Assembly: GCA_004026145.2 (NCBI GenBank)
Contig: CP034990.1
Location: 19,927,645 to 19,991,644 of the forward strand
Source of the DNA: Takifugu bimaculatus
Lineage: Eukaryota; Chordata; Actinopteri; Tetraodontiformes; Tetraodontidae
Reading direction: 5' to 3'
Length of the DNA stretch: 64,000 bases
A program made the translations under genes and the position numbers. The notes under the pieces were generated by a model, which was given only the letters and a program-made list of their open reading frames with translations, had not been told where the DNA came from and searched no databases. This document shows, in pieces, positions 25,746 through 35,150 of this stretch (its first letter is position 1; every line of letters starts with the position of its first letter).

Positions 25746-28700
25746 ATGGCGCCTGTTATAATAATAAATCCTGGTAGGTTTTGTAACTGTGACGTTTGTG
25801 TTAAAAGTCCGACTGTTAAACTGCTAATACTGCTCCGGCTTGGTTCTTTGTGTTGCTATTTATTTATTACTTTTTTGATATTGTTCTCACTTCAGGAACA
25901 TCGAAATGGGACATACGTGAAAAAGTGTGGGCCTACATTGAGAGCAAGAATTTGGCCAACTATCCAAGACCCGTTTTCAACAGAATCCCAAACTTCAAGG
26001 TACGTTTACGTGTTGTCGGATTTATCAGTGCTCATTGGACAGTTGTCCAACCTAACATTGACAACAGGAAATGTGATGGGAATAAACAGAGACAGAAACA
26101 ACAAAGCCGTTGCTGGAGAACATTTTCTGACTATGAATGTCTGATTATTACAAATCCTCATTCAAAGGCACATTTTTGGAAGAATTCCTGTTTCCTCTGT
26201 GTCTGGCTCGCTCATGTCTGTTCTATATGTTGGCAATACATAGGAATTGAGGCATAGATAGGTAGAACCGGTGCTACAGTGATGACAACGGGTCAACTGT
26301 TGCCCTTCCTGCCGAGTCTTTGCAACTCATCTGCTATTTACCCACCGGCCAGGGGGCAGCTCAGGCTTGCAACAGGCTCTCAGAGCTCCAGGAGTTCAGG
26401 TCCAGCCAGACAGTCAAAGTCAACCCAGACAGGCCGCAGCAGCAGGCTCGCTTTGCTACTCTGGAAGTAAGTGTTTTAAGGTGAATAAAAGCTATTTCCC
26501 CTCCTTTCCCCTCGCGCAGGGTGCTTTCACAGCCTGTTCCAGAGTGTCAGAGCTGGATGTGTTCGCCCGAGCAGCTGAGGTGAAGGTGGATCCTGACAAG
26601 CCTCTGGAGGGCGCCAGGCTGGCAGTGCTGCAGGTTGCACTGTGGAGGAAAACCACACACCCAGTGTCACAACACATTATGTCCTATTTTCAGCTCAGCA
26701 CTGGGAATTCCATATGCTTGGTTTATTTAACTATTCTTGTTTCACATTTGTTTTTCACCACTCGCTCTTCACAGGCGGGAAAAACTTTACTGGTCCCAAC
26801 TCCTCGCCTTCGCACTGGACTTTTCAATAAAATTATTCCTCCCCAAGGTGCCAACAAACAACAGCTCCACATTTGTGCCTCTTCTCAGGTTTAAGTTTCC
26901 TACCGTTTGTTTCACTTTGCACGCACATTTAATCATTATAATAATACTTATTTATTTTCTCAAATTTTCTCAGGGTGTGAAACTTTTCAGCGTTCCGATT
27001 GAATTGGATGCAAAGTTGAAGGTGGACCTGGTGGTGGTTGGTTCTGTGGCGGTGTCAGAGAAAGGTAGCTGTTGTGTGGCAGATGTTTGCGCCACTGTGC
27101 AGTGTTTACTTCACATTATATTCAACTGCACTCTTTACCCAGGAATAACATGTAAGGTGTTTTAAAAAAAATGTAGGTGTTTTATTTTGACACATGCATC
27201 TATAACAGGGTGCTGAATCAAGCCTGCCCTTTAAATGGTTCCTTCGCTCTGCAGGCCTTCGGATTGGAAAAGGAGAGGGCTTCGCTGACATGGAGTATGG
27301 AATGATGGCGTCAATGGGGGCTCTCAGTGACTCTACCGTGGTTGTAACGATAGTCCATGACTGCCAGGTTCGTTCTTTTATTACCCACCATCGAATATGA
27401 TGTGGCTGAGCTTGAGCATCTTTTACTTTGTCTGCTTGATATATTTTGTCAACATGAAAATGTCATTCAGACATTTTTTTTTAATCTTTATTCCTTGGTT
27501 TTATGTCGTTTTCAGATACTTGATATTCCAGAGGAATTAATAGAAAGTCATGACCTGACTGTGGATTATATCCTGACACCCACTCGAGTTATTAAAACCA
27601 ATTGCCAGCGCCCCAAACCGCAAGGGGATCATCTGGAGGAAGGTAAGAGTTTCTACTTGTGTATTCAATTTACAGAATTGAATACACAGAGACATCACTT
27701 TCCTTCAGTTCTATATTAGGGAGTAAAAATAAATAAATAACTGAATCTGTTTTTTAAAAATAAAATATGTTTTTTTTTTTCTTTTCAAATGTTCTCTGAC
27801 GACAAAATACTTTGTAGGTGGAACAAATTAAAACTACCCTGACGCGGGTTAGGGTCTGTTTTCAACACTGCCCCCTAGCGGGACACCAGCGACATCACAT
27901 CTCATGAAAGGAGAAAACTTAGTGTTTTTTAAAAAAAAAAAAAATAGTGACAATCATCTTTAATCAGATTACTCAACAATCATGAGTAATTAATAATTAT
28001 AGGAAATATGTCTATTACATTAGATAAATATGTTTAGTAAGACTTAAACAGAAATTTTAACAAATAGAATAAAAAGTGGTTTTAAATTTAAATGTGTAAT
28101 AAGTCTATTTTAAAATGTTTGTACTTTAAAGGTGAGCTTTGTGCTTTGGGTGTAATTTTTCACCTAGTATTTTGTCTTGTGGACATTATTGTTATGTGAA
28201 GGGTGAGTGTAGCCTCTGGGTTCCTTAAGACATGCTCGTAAGTAAACAGGACCCAGTGACCTCACTGGCAGGAAGGCCATGTCTGATCATCAAAGGCTCC
28301 TCTGCCCAGCCAGCGTGGCTCTGCAGGAGCAGGGGAACGACGGGTCAAACAGGCCAACATAAAAACAATAGCCCCGTATATCCTTTACAGGACTGGCCGG
28401 CATCAAAGGCTGCCAAGACACTTACAGGCCCAACAAATCAAGAGAACAGTCTTTATTTTTAACCGCTTAGGAAGTGAAATGTCCTGCTTCTATAATGATA
28501 GTCATGCCTATATCACTTAAGCTGTGACCAAGAACAGTTCGTAAGCATTCAGTTTTTGTTTATGGAGCGGTAGTTTTGCAAGGTGCTTTTGCCTGTTTCT
28601 TCAATTCTGAAAATATTCCCCTCTCTGTCCCCTCAGCTGAGCAAAGAGAAGCTGGAGAAGATCCCCATCCTGCGGAGGCTGCGAGCTTTTGAGGAAAAGA

Positions 28701-30232
28701 CTCTGAAGGATGTATCGCTGGGTCCGACACCCATTCCAGCAGCGCCCAGTCTACAGACCGGCAGTAGCATGGCAGGGCAGAAAACAACAGACAGGCCGGA
28801 GGGAGAATCCACAGAGGGAGCAAGAGCTCAGCTAGGACAGAAAGATAGACGGCAAAAGAGAGGGTGGCAAAGAAGAGGCAACAGACAGAAGCAGGGTCCA
28901 GAGGAAGGTGGACAAGGCCACAGACAGAAGCAGGGTCCAGAGGAAGGTGGACAAGGCCACAGACAGAAGCAGGATCCAGAGGAAGGTGGCCGAGGCCACA
29001 GACAGAAGCAGAGTTTAGAGGAAGGTGGACAAAGCTACAGACAGAAGCAGGGTTCAGAGGAAGGTGGACAAAGCTACAGACAGAAGCAGGGTTCAGAGGA
29101 AGGTGGCCGAGGCCACAGACAGAAGCAGGTTTCAGAGGAAGGTGGACAAAGCTACAGACAGAAGCAGGGTCCAGAGGAAGGTGGACAAAGCAACAGACAG
29201 AAGCAGGGTTCAGAGGAAGGTGGACAAAGCAACAGACAGAAGCAGGGTCCAGAGGAAGGTGGACAAAGCTACAGACAGAAGCAGGGTCCAGAGGAAGGTG
29301 GCCGAGGCCACAGACAGAAGCAGGGTTCAGAGGAAGGTGGACAAAGCTACAGACAGAAGCAGGGTCCAGAGGAAGGTGGCCGAGGCCACAGACAGAAGCA
29401 GGGTTCAGAGGAAGGTGGACAAAGCTACAGACAGAAGCAGGGTCCAGAGGAAGGTGGCCGAGGCCACAGACAGAAGCAGGGTTCAGAGGAAGGTGGACAA
29501 AGCTACAGACAGAAGCAGGGTCCAGAGGAAGGTGGACAAAGCTACAGACAGAAGCAGGGTCCAGAGGAAGGTGGACAAAGCTACAGACAGAAGCAGGGTT
29601 CAGAGGAAGGTGGACAAAGCAACAGACAGAAGCAGGGTTCAGAGGAAGGTGGACAAAGCAACAGACAGAAGCAGGGTTCAGAGGAAGGTGGACAAAGCAA
29701 CAGACAGAAGCAGGGTCCAGAGGAAGGTGGCCGAGGCCACAGACAGAAGCAGGGTCCAGAGGAAGGTGGACAAAGCAACAGACAGAAGCAGGGTCCAGAG
29801 GAAGGTGGCCGAGGCCACAGACAGAAGCAGGGTCCAGGGGAAGGTGGACAAAGCTACAGACAGAAGCAGGGTCCAGAGGAAGGTGGACAAAGCTACAGAC
29901 AGAAGCAGGGTTCAGAGGAAGGTGGACAAAGCTACAGACAGAAGCAGGGTCCAGAGGAAGGTGGAAGTGAAGCCGTGCCTCTGGGCGCCACCACTGTCTG
30001 CCTGACGGCTCTTCCGTCCGGGCTGCGTGTCAGTGAGCTCAAGCGTCTCCTCCGGGAGCAGGACGCCGCCCCGCTGAAGCTCACCTGGCTGGGAGCTCAG
30101 CAGGAGGCCCAGCTGGACTACAGCAACTGTCAGGCTGCTCAGCGCGTCCTCAAGGTTCTGCAGGGGCTCAGTTTACAGGCCGAACTGTCCAAGGGTCCAC
30201 AAGGAGAGGAATGTTCTGGATGGTCCCATTGA
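25746..30232 (+). CDS. mthfsd: Methenyltetrahydrofolate synthetase domain-containing protein
   Basis: Coding exons: 25746-25773, 25896-25999, 26353-26466 (3a) or 26520-26633 (3b), 26775-26888, 26974-27064, 27255-27367, 27516-27642, 28637-30232. The N-terminal half is 5-formyltetrahydrofolate cyclo-ligase-like: DIREKVWAYIESKNLANYP, RIPNFK, LLVPTPRLRTGLFNK, VDLVVVGSVAVSEKG, GKGEGFADMEYGMM, TIVHDCQ, DYILTPTRVI. The C-terminus is an RRM-like fold (VCLTALPSGLRVSELKRLL). It aligns along its length with human MTHFSD (383 aa); the C-terminal exon is far longer because of a 39-bp coding minisatellite. Catalytic activity is unproven in this family; the human protein is known mainly as an RNA-binding candidate. 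ATG 25746 has the better context (gcgATGg); an in-frame ATG at 25725 would add seven residues. As read, one extra G in exon 7 (27624-27627) throws exon 8 out of frame; without it the 3b form would be 761 aa. Convergent with foxf1, as in humans. Confidence 0.94.
26353..26466 (+). CDS. mthfsd: mthfsd exon 3a, duplicated alternative exon
   Basis: A 38-codon, phase 0-0 exon-like segment with acceptor ccggccag and a strong donor GTAAGTG. Its translation (GAAQACNRLSEL ... VKVNPDRP ... ARFATLE) aligns without gaps with the next exon 3b (GAFTACSRVSEL ... VKVDPDKP ... ARLAVLQ), 19 of 38 residues identical. Both equal the length of the corresponding human segment. Exon 3b resembles human MTHFSD more (LDVFAR, VKVDPDKPLEG). 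Exon 3a has the VKVNPD/Q-rich style I associate with plant and prokaryotic members of the family. The absence of stops and the conservation of splice signals argue that 3a is functional rather than a relic. Confidence 0.85.
26520..26633 (+). CDS. mthfsd: mthfsd exon 3b, canonical alternative exon
   Basis: 38 codons, phase 0-0, with acceptor after a long pyrimidine tract (ctatttcccctcc ... gcgcag). It encodes SELDVFARAAEVKVDPDKP, close to the human MTHFSD exon. It starts only 53 nt after the end of exon 3a. Confidence 0.93.
27624..27627 (+). other. Apparent one-base insertion in mthfsd exon 7
   Basis: The codon series ...PKPQG then reads GAT CAT CTG, while the conserved continuation (G-I-I-W, human G-I-T-W) appears one base out of register after this run of four G. 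The exon is 127 nt, although its start (phase 0) and exon 8 start (phase 0, LSKEKLEKIPIL) require a multiple of three. Continuing in the frame as read, exon 8 stops at TGA 28690-28692. A sequencing or assembly error, or a real null allele, would look the same here. Confidence 0.85.
27643..28636 (+). other. mthfsd intron 7
   Basis: 994 bases, AT-rich, with A and T runs (27767-27781, 27929-27944). No second copy of an exon and no gene was seen. Confidence 0.8.
28883..29965 (+). repeat. 39-bp coding minisatellite in mthfsd exon 8
   Basis: Twenty-seven full 13-residue units plus a 10-residue partial unit. The consensus is RQKQG(P/S)EEGG followed by QSY, QSN or RGH. Units differ at a few sites only, and units 10-16 alternate GP...QSY or RGH with GS...QSY as 78-bp pairs, which suggests duplication of unit pairs. 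Because 39 is divisible by three and the unit lacks stops in other registers, long open frames exist in all three forward frames. The product would be a highly charged, glycine/glutamine-rich disordered linker between the cyclo-ligase-like domain and the RRM. The other vertebrate linkers I know are about 60 residues. Confidence 0.98.
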
Positions 30233-30469
30233 AGACGGAGACTAGGAACCACAGCCACCGATACCAAGAGCAGCGGCGCTGGAGGGAGCGAGCAGCAGGC
30301 GGTAACACGGTGAAACTCTGCCAGAGCCTGTGAGAGTGGCGTGCACGGCCCGTTTGGGTCGCCAGCCTCACAAGACCAAAGAAACCAGATTTAAACATCC
30401 TCCAAATGTTCCAAACACGGCAAACAAATGAAACCCAAGAGAAGGTAAAGGATGGAGTGATTTACATAT

Positions 30470-30475
30470 AATAAA
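30470..30475 (+). terminator. mthfsd polyadenylation signal
   Basis: AATAAA 238 bases after the mthfsd stop, followed by a U-rich stretch. Confidence 0.6.
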
Positions 30476-32813
30476 TGTATTATTTATTATGACTATAATA
30501 ACTAATACATAAAAACATTACTTCATCTGGCCTTTTTGTTGTTGACCTGTTATTTAGGTTACATGTTTTGCTGTAAAAGTCAGTTGCTTCTGTAATTTTA
30601 ATGACCTTTGTGCACGTGCACGCGTGCCGAAAGCTTTTGTTTTTGGAATTTTATTTTGAGGATTTCCCAGTAACTGTTACGGCTCTTTATTAACGTTGTT
30701 CTTCCATCACATACAGCCTTATTTTCTACATTTCCTCCGAATTTTGCCAAGTTTGAGGCAGATGTTGATCAAAAGAAATCGTCAGTAGTTTTGATGTGCT
30801 ACTTCAGCAGGACTCCTCAACATAAAAGCTGTTTTCTCTGAACTCGGGGGGCGCGGATTGTAAAAGCAGTTGAATCGTCTTGTTATGGTTGAGCTCATCT
30901 TCATAAACTGCTGTCCGCCATTATTTTATTTGACCTAAAGGAAATGTGAAATTGCGCTTCTAAATATAATCATTTGACTGTATAAATCGTATGCATCGCT
31001 GACTTATTTTTAACATTAATGTGGGATTCTACGTGTCGGTTTGAGCGCAGTTTGAGCCGTTGTCTCTGGTCTGTAACAGAAGGAGTCATTACCTCTTTTA
31101 AACACCGATCCGCCCTGAAGCGGCCTGCTTCCTCTTCCTCTGTCATTCGCACAAGTGTCCTCTTCTCCCTGATGTCTTTGCATGTACGGAGACACAAGTG
31201 CACGGCGTGTCTGTCCGCACGGAGCAGCTCTCGGGCTTTTTATGGCGCTGTCATGCGCGCCTGGCGCGGGCAACAGCTGCGGAGCCCCGACTCACCCCGG
31301 CGGCCCCACCGGAGCGCTGGAGCTCGGCAAATGTCATCGGTTTGTTAATGCGCTCTTTCCACTGCTGCTGAGCCTTCTCACCCTCCGCTGCACAGTGTAC
31401 AGGGCAGGGGTTCAGGCACTGGTCACCACGTGAGATTTGAAAGCTACATAAATATTAAAACGGCATATAGGGCCCCGAGTTCAAAGGAATTCGGGCAATG
31501 ACGTCTAAACAACCTTATTTCTACAGTAAAATAAACTAGGAAGCGTTTCAATGTGTATTTTTCTTTCATGCTTGCATGACCCATTTTTCTACCACAGTAG
31601 CACCTGTTGCTTTTAAAATTTCACGCTGGGATAAAAATAATCCCCCGAAAAACAGTTTTGAAACGTATCATGAATAATTGTGCGTCGTGCGTGTTTCATC
31701 GCAGCTCATCTGTTCAGCTCTATTTTAAGGAGGTTCTGTTTGCACAGGACGGCTTCATTTCTCAGGAATAATTTCATCTTCTCACAAAACAAAGATCTCC
31801 CGTCTTCAGACACGTGGGACTTAAAAGCTCCATTTATTTTTATTTGGATCCAGAGATTTTCAACAGCTCGATCGCATCAATTTGGGCTTCAAGAATCATG
31901 TTGCCTCAGGGTGAGAAAAAAAAGTGAAATAAAAATCCTTGTTTTGGTGGATTCGGGCTTCGACGGCCCAGCATATATATTTTATTTCATTATAAATGAT
32001 TTTTTTTCCATAATCTAGCCTATTAAAATCGGATCTCAATGATGGACCTTCACTATTTTTCCTACCAACATAAGTATACAGTGCCGAAAGTAATGATTTA
32101 CATACGTCTAACACAAACGACATGACAGTGCTTACAATATATCCTCGATTTTTTTAAACAAGCGTTCTCACAAATATTGCCAATAAAGCGTATACCTCCT
32201 TGGCCCATTCGCCTGAAATTAAAATATAGAATGGGCCTACAGAATAAATAAAACGTTGCGCTTAGAGGCTATTCAAAAAGTGCCTTCATTAATTTTACAC
32301 AGTATATATGGACATGTATATGTACAGTAATGTCCACTATTTTTGTTTGATTGTTTTTTTCATTTCATAATTCTGATACGTCAGTCCAAAAAGAGCCTCG
32401 ACCTAATGTGTCAAAAAGAAACAGGGTTTAAAAAAAAAAAAATCAGACGTGCATTTTTACATTGGCCTATGGAAAAGGACTAAAAGTGTGAAGTGGTAGT
32501 CATCCGCTCTGCAGGACTAAAGTAGTACCAAACAGCGGGTATTGCAGGCTGTCTTTATCCCGCTGGTCGATGCTGGTTGCAGAAAGGTTTTATTATTATT
32601 AGAATATATTATTATTATCGTGTGGTTGTTCGGGCCTGGCTCCCCGCCTCTGTAGCTGTTGCGTAAAAACAGAAAAAGTAGTCCGTTCTACGTTGCTTCT
32701 CCAGCCGGGGCAGGCCTGTCTGTCCCCCTCACTTGTTTATTTTTTTCCTCCCTCTTCACTCGTCTGAGTGACTTTTCCAGCGCGTTCTGGTCTGCAGGTC
32801 GTCCGTGGAGACA
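30476..32813. other. mthfsd-foxf1 convergent region including foxf1 3' UTR
   Basis: The right part (about 31.4-32.8 kb) is AT-rich with T and A runs and holds the likely foxf1 3' UTR on the minus strand, with candidate AATAAA signals (plus-strand tttatt) at 32736-32741, 32589-32594 and further left near 31834. A CpG-rich patch lies at about 31180-31390. No open frame is supported. Confidence 0.55.
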
Positions 32814-33169
32814 TCACATGACGCAGGGCTTGATGTCCTGGTAGGCAACTTGTTGGTGGTGGTAGTAGGAGCCGCTGCTCGGCGAGTGCATCGCTGAGGA
32901 CGTCATGGCGTTGAAGGAGAAGACGAACTCCTTACGGTCGCACATGCTTGGAGACTGGGAATGGTACCGGGGAATACCTGAGGAAGAGCGTTCAATGATT
33001 ACAATTTTAAAATGAAACAGATAAAAGCGTGTGTTTGACATATCTTTATTTATTTTATTCAGTATAGCTTTTAAAAAAAAAACCTTAAAGTTTTAGTCTG
33101 GTTCTGTTTGCTTAACGCAAACGCCGATAGGCTCTGGATTTGCAGACCATTTAGCAAGCACGATTAAAG

Positions 33170-33204
<35 letters not shown>

Positions 33205-34684
33205 GTGGGGGGGGTTGCAAGGCTAATTGACAGTGGCCCTCTTGCACGCCAGTCCCGGTGGACTCGAGGCCTCGGGGTAAAAGGCAGACTGGTTTCTACC
33301 CAGGCTTGTTTTTCTTGATTGGCGCAGCCCTCCGTCTCTCCCTGCCCCCTGGTCCCTCTTTTAATGTCTATCACTTCCAGAAAGTGCGTGCAAGTTTGGA
33401 AAGCCCGTTTGATTTTAAACAGGACACTGACGAAATCCTTTTATTGGTACTTTTCTTAGAGTTGTGTCACACACTAGTGTGTTTTTGGTGAAACGAGTTT
33501 ATATATGTATACATTTTTTTATTTTAAAAAAGTAATGTGTTTTCCATGAGGCACTTTTGGCCCGAACATCTGTGCCTGCCGTGCTTGACCCACGCAAAAC
33601 GTTTTGAGCAAAGCATCATGTAATTTGATTTGAATTACTGCGGCACAGTTCCTTCTTCTAATTTTTATTTTCCAGTAAGTCAGTGCGCTACCGCTCCAGT
33701 GCACTTACCTTGTAAATCTGTAGTGCTGTGGCCGTTCTGGTGCAGGTACGATTGGTCCAGTGAGTGCGTTGGCAAGCTGGGCTGCAGCGGGTTTGTCCCT
33801 GGATTACAAGGAGAAAGAGGCTGCTGCTTGACGTAGGAGGCCCCGTTGTTGAGTGAGGCCGGGGGAGCTGGAGCCCACGCCGAAGCTGAGCTCGAGTAGA
33901 CGGGATGAGGCTCCATTACTCCCCCGCTGGTTAGCAGGGGGGAGCCAGAATTGTCGTGATGGGGATAATCGCTCCCAGCGGATCCCGTACAACTTCCCAT
34001 GTAGGAATGTCCACTGTTGCTCGACAAGTGTGACATGGTGTGTCCGGATAGACCCATGTCCATGTTACCTGCCAAGTGTCCGTTCATCATCCCGATCCCG
34101 CTGTCCAGAGACAAGCTGTTGGGCGGACAGGACAGGCCCCCGCCGCTCCCCTGAAAGTTGTAGGACTCGGGGATGTGGTTGAATCCCAGGCCGTTCATCA
34201 TGCTGTACATGGGCTTCAGCGCCTGGCACTTGCGCCTGAAGCCCCTGGGTCTCCTTCTGAAGGAGCCCTCCTCGAACATAAATTCACTAGCCGGATCGAT
34301 AGTCCAATAATGTCCTTTCCCTGGCCGACCGAGGCCCTTCGGCAGTTTAATGAAACATTCGTTGAGGGACAAGTTGTGACGCACAGAGTTCTTCCATCCC
34401 TGGTACGAGCCCCTGAAGAACGGAAAGCGGCTCTGCAGAAACTGGTAGATTTCGCTGAGCGTCAGCCGCTTGGTCGAAGAGCTCTGGATTGCCATGACTA
34501 TCAAAGCGATGTATGAATATGGGGGTTTCTCTGGTCTGCGGATCCCCGCGTTGGTCTTTTTGGCTTTTGTGGTGGATGAGGCGGTTTCCATCACCGCCGT
34601 CTGTCCGTGCGGCTTCTCCGGACCCGACATCGGGCTGCTCTGAGCAGGCGTCTGCGCTGGGGGCTGCTGGACTTCTGCCGTCAT
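32814..34684 (-). CDS. foxf1: Forkhead box protein F1
   Basis: Winged-helix transcription factor of lateral-plate and visceral mesoderm, a target of Hedgehog signalling in mammals. Two coding exons on the minus strand: 34684-33709 (325 codons plus one base, donor GTAAGT) and 32977-32814 (acceptor cctcag, ends CVM-stop). The total is 379 aa, the same as human FOXF1. The forkhead domain spans about residues 51-150 (PEKPPYSYIALIVMAIQSS, recognition helix WKNSVRHNLSLNECF, wing YWTIDPASEFMFEEG, then RRRPRGFRRKC). The conserved C-terminal activation tail is complete (IPRYHSQSPSMCDRKEFVF, YQDIKPCVM). FOXF1 rather than FOXF2 is supported by the C-terminal tail, by length and by the neighbouring mthfsd. 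The N-terminus before the forkhead domain is divergent, as usual, and lacks the human glycine run. The ATG is the first in the open frame. Confidence 0.98.
33171..33217. repeat. (TG)n plus G-rich tract in foxf1 intron
   Basis: About 16 TG units followed by a G-rich stretch, inside the single 731-bp foxf1 intron. Confidence 0.95.
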
Positions 34685-35150
34685 TAGTTCAGTCTTGTTT
34701 TCGAAATGACAAACAACGTTTTCCCACTTATAAACACGAAGCCGGATACTGCTTCCCGAGCGTACAGGGCCGAATAATAAAAATGACCATCGGCAACGTG
34801 CTGGTAAGCTGACGCAGGAGCCAAAGGCGAGGCTGTCTTCCTCCCTCCTTCCTTTAAAAAGAGTCTCAAGCAGAATCGACTTGTATTCGAGGTCCGAATG
34901 GGATAAGGAGCAGAACAGGAGCCGCTTTCCACTTCAGTTGGTGTGTTGTCGTGCGTCCGAGGAGCTCACTTTTTACTTATCTGTTGCCATGAGCGCACTG
35001 GGAGCCGCTGTCTTTGCCATCCAAACGTTAAGACCCGCCCAGTTCCCTCCTACTCCAGCGGTGGGCTGTGAGCACGCACATCTGTGCGCCTTCACTTTTC
35101 AGGAAAATGCTTCCCCAGTCCTTATACTGAAATAAGGAATATATCAATTC
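34685..35150 (-). promoter_or_regulatory. foxf1 5' UTR and proximal promoter
   Basis: Sequence upstream of the foxf1 ATG on the minus strand is repeat-free and moderately CpG-rich, with a GC-box-like segment (cccgcccag at 35034-35042). An A/T-rich element (TTTAAA) occurs near 34853-34858. I cannot place the transcription start. Confidence 0.4.

Noticed and set aside
26000..26352. Continuation of the exon 2 frame past 25999 in mthfsd
   Set aside because: The protein diverges from the family immediately after a good GTACGT donor, so this is intron read-through.
29581..29890. Minus-strand open frames through the mthfsd repeat
   Set aside because: Shadow of the tandem repeat; no start context or splice signals of their own.
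34076..34516. 146-codon plus-strand frame over foxf1 exon 1
   Set aside because: Antisense of the forkhead-domain coding sequence.
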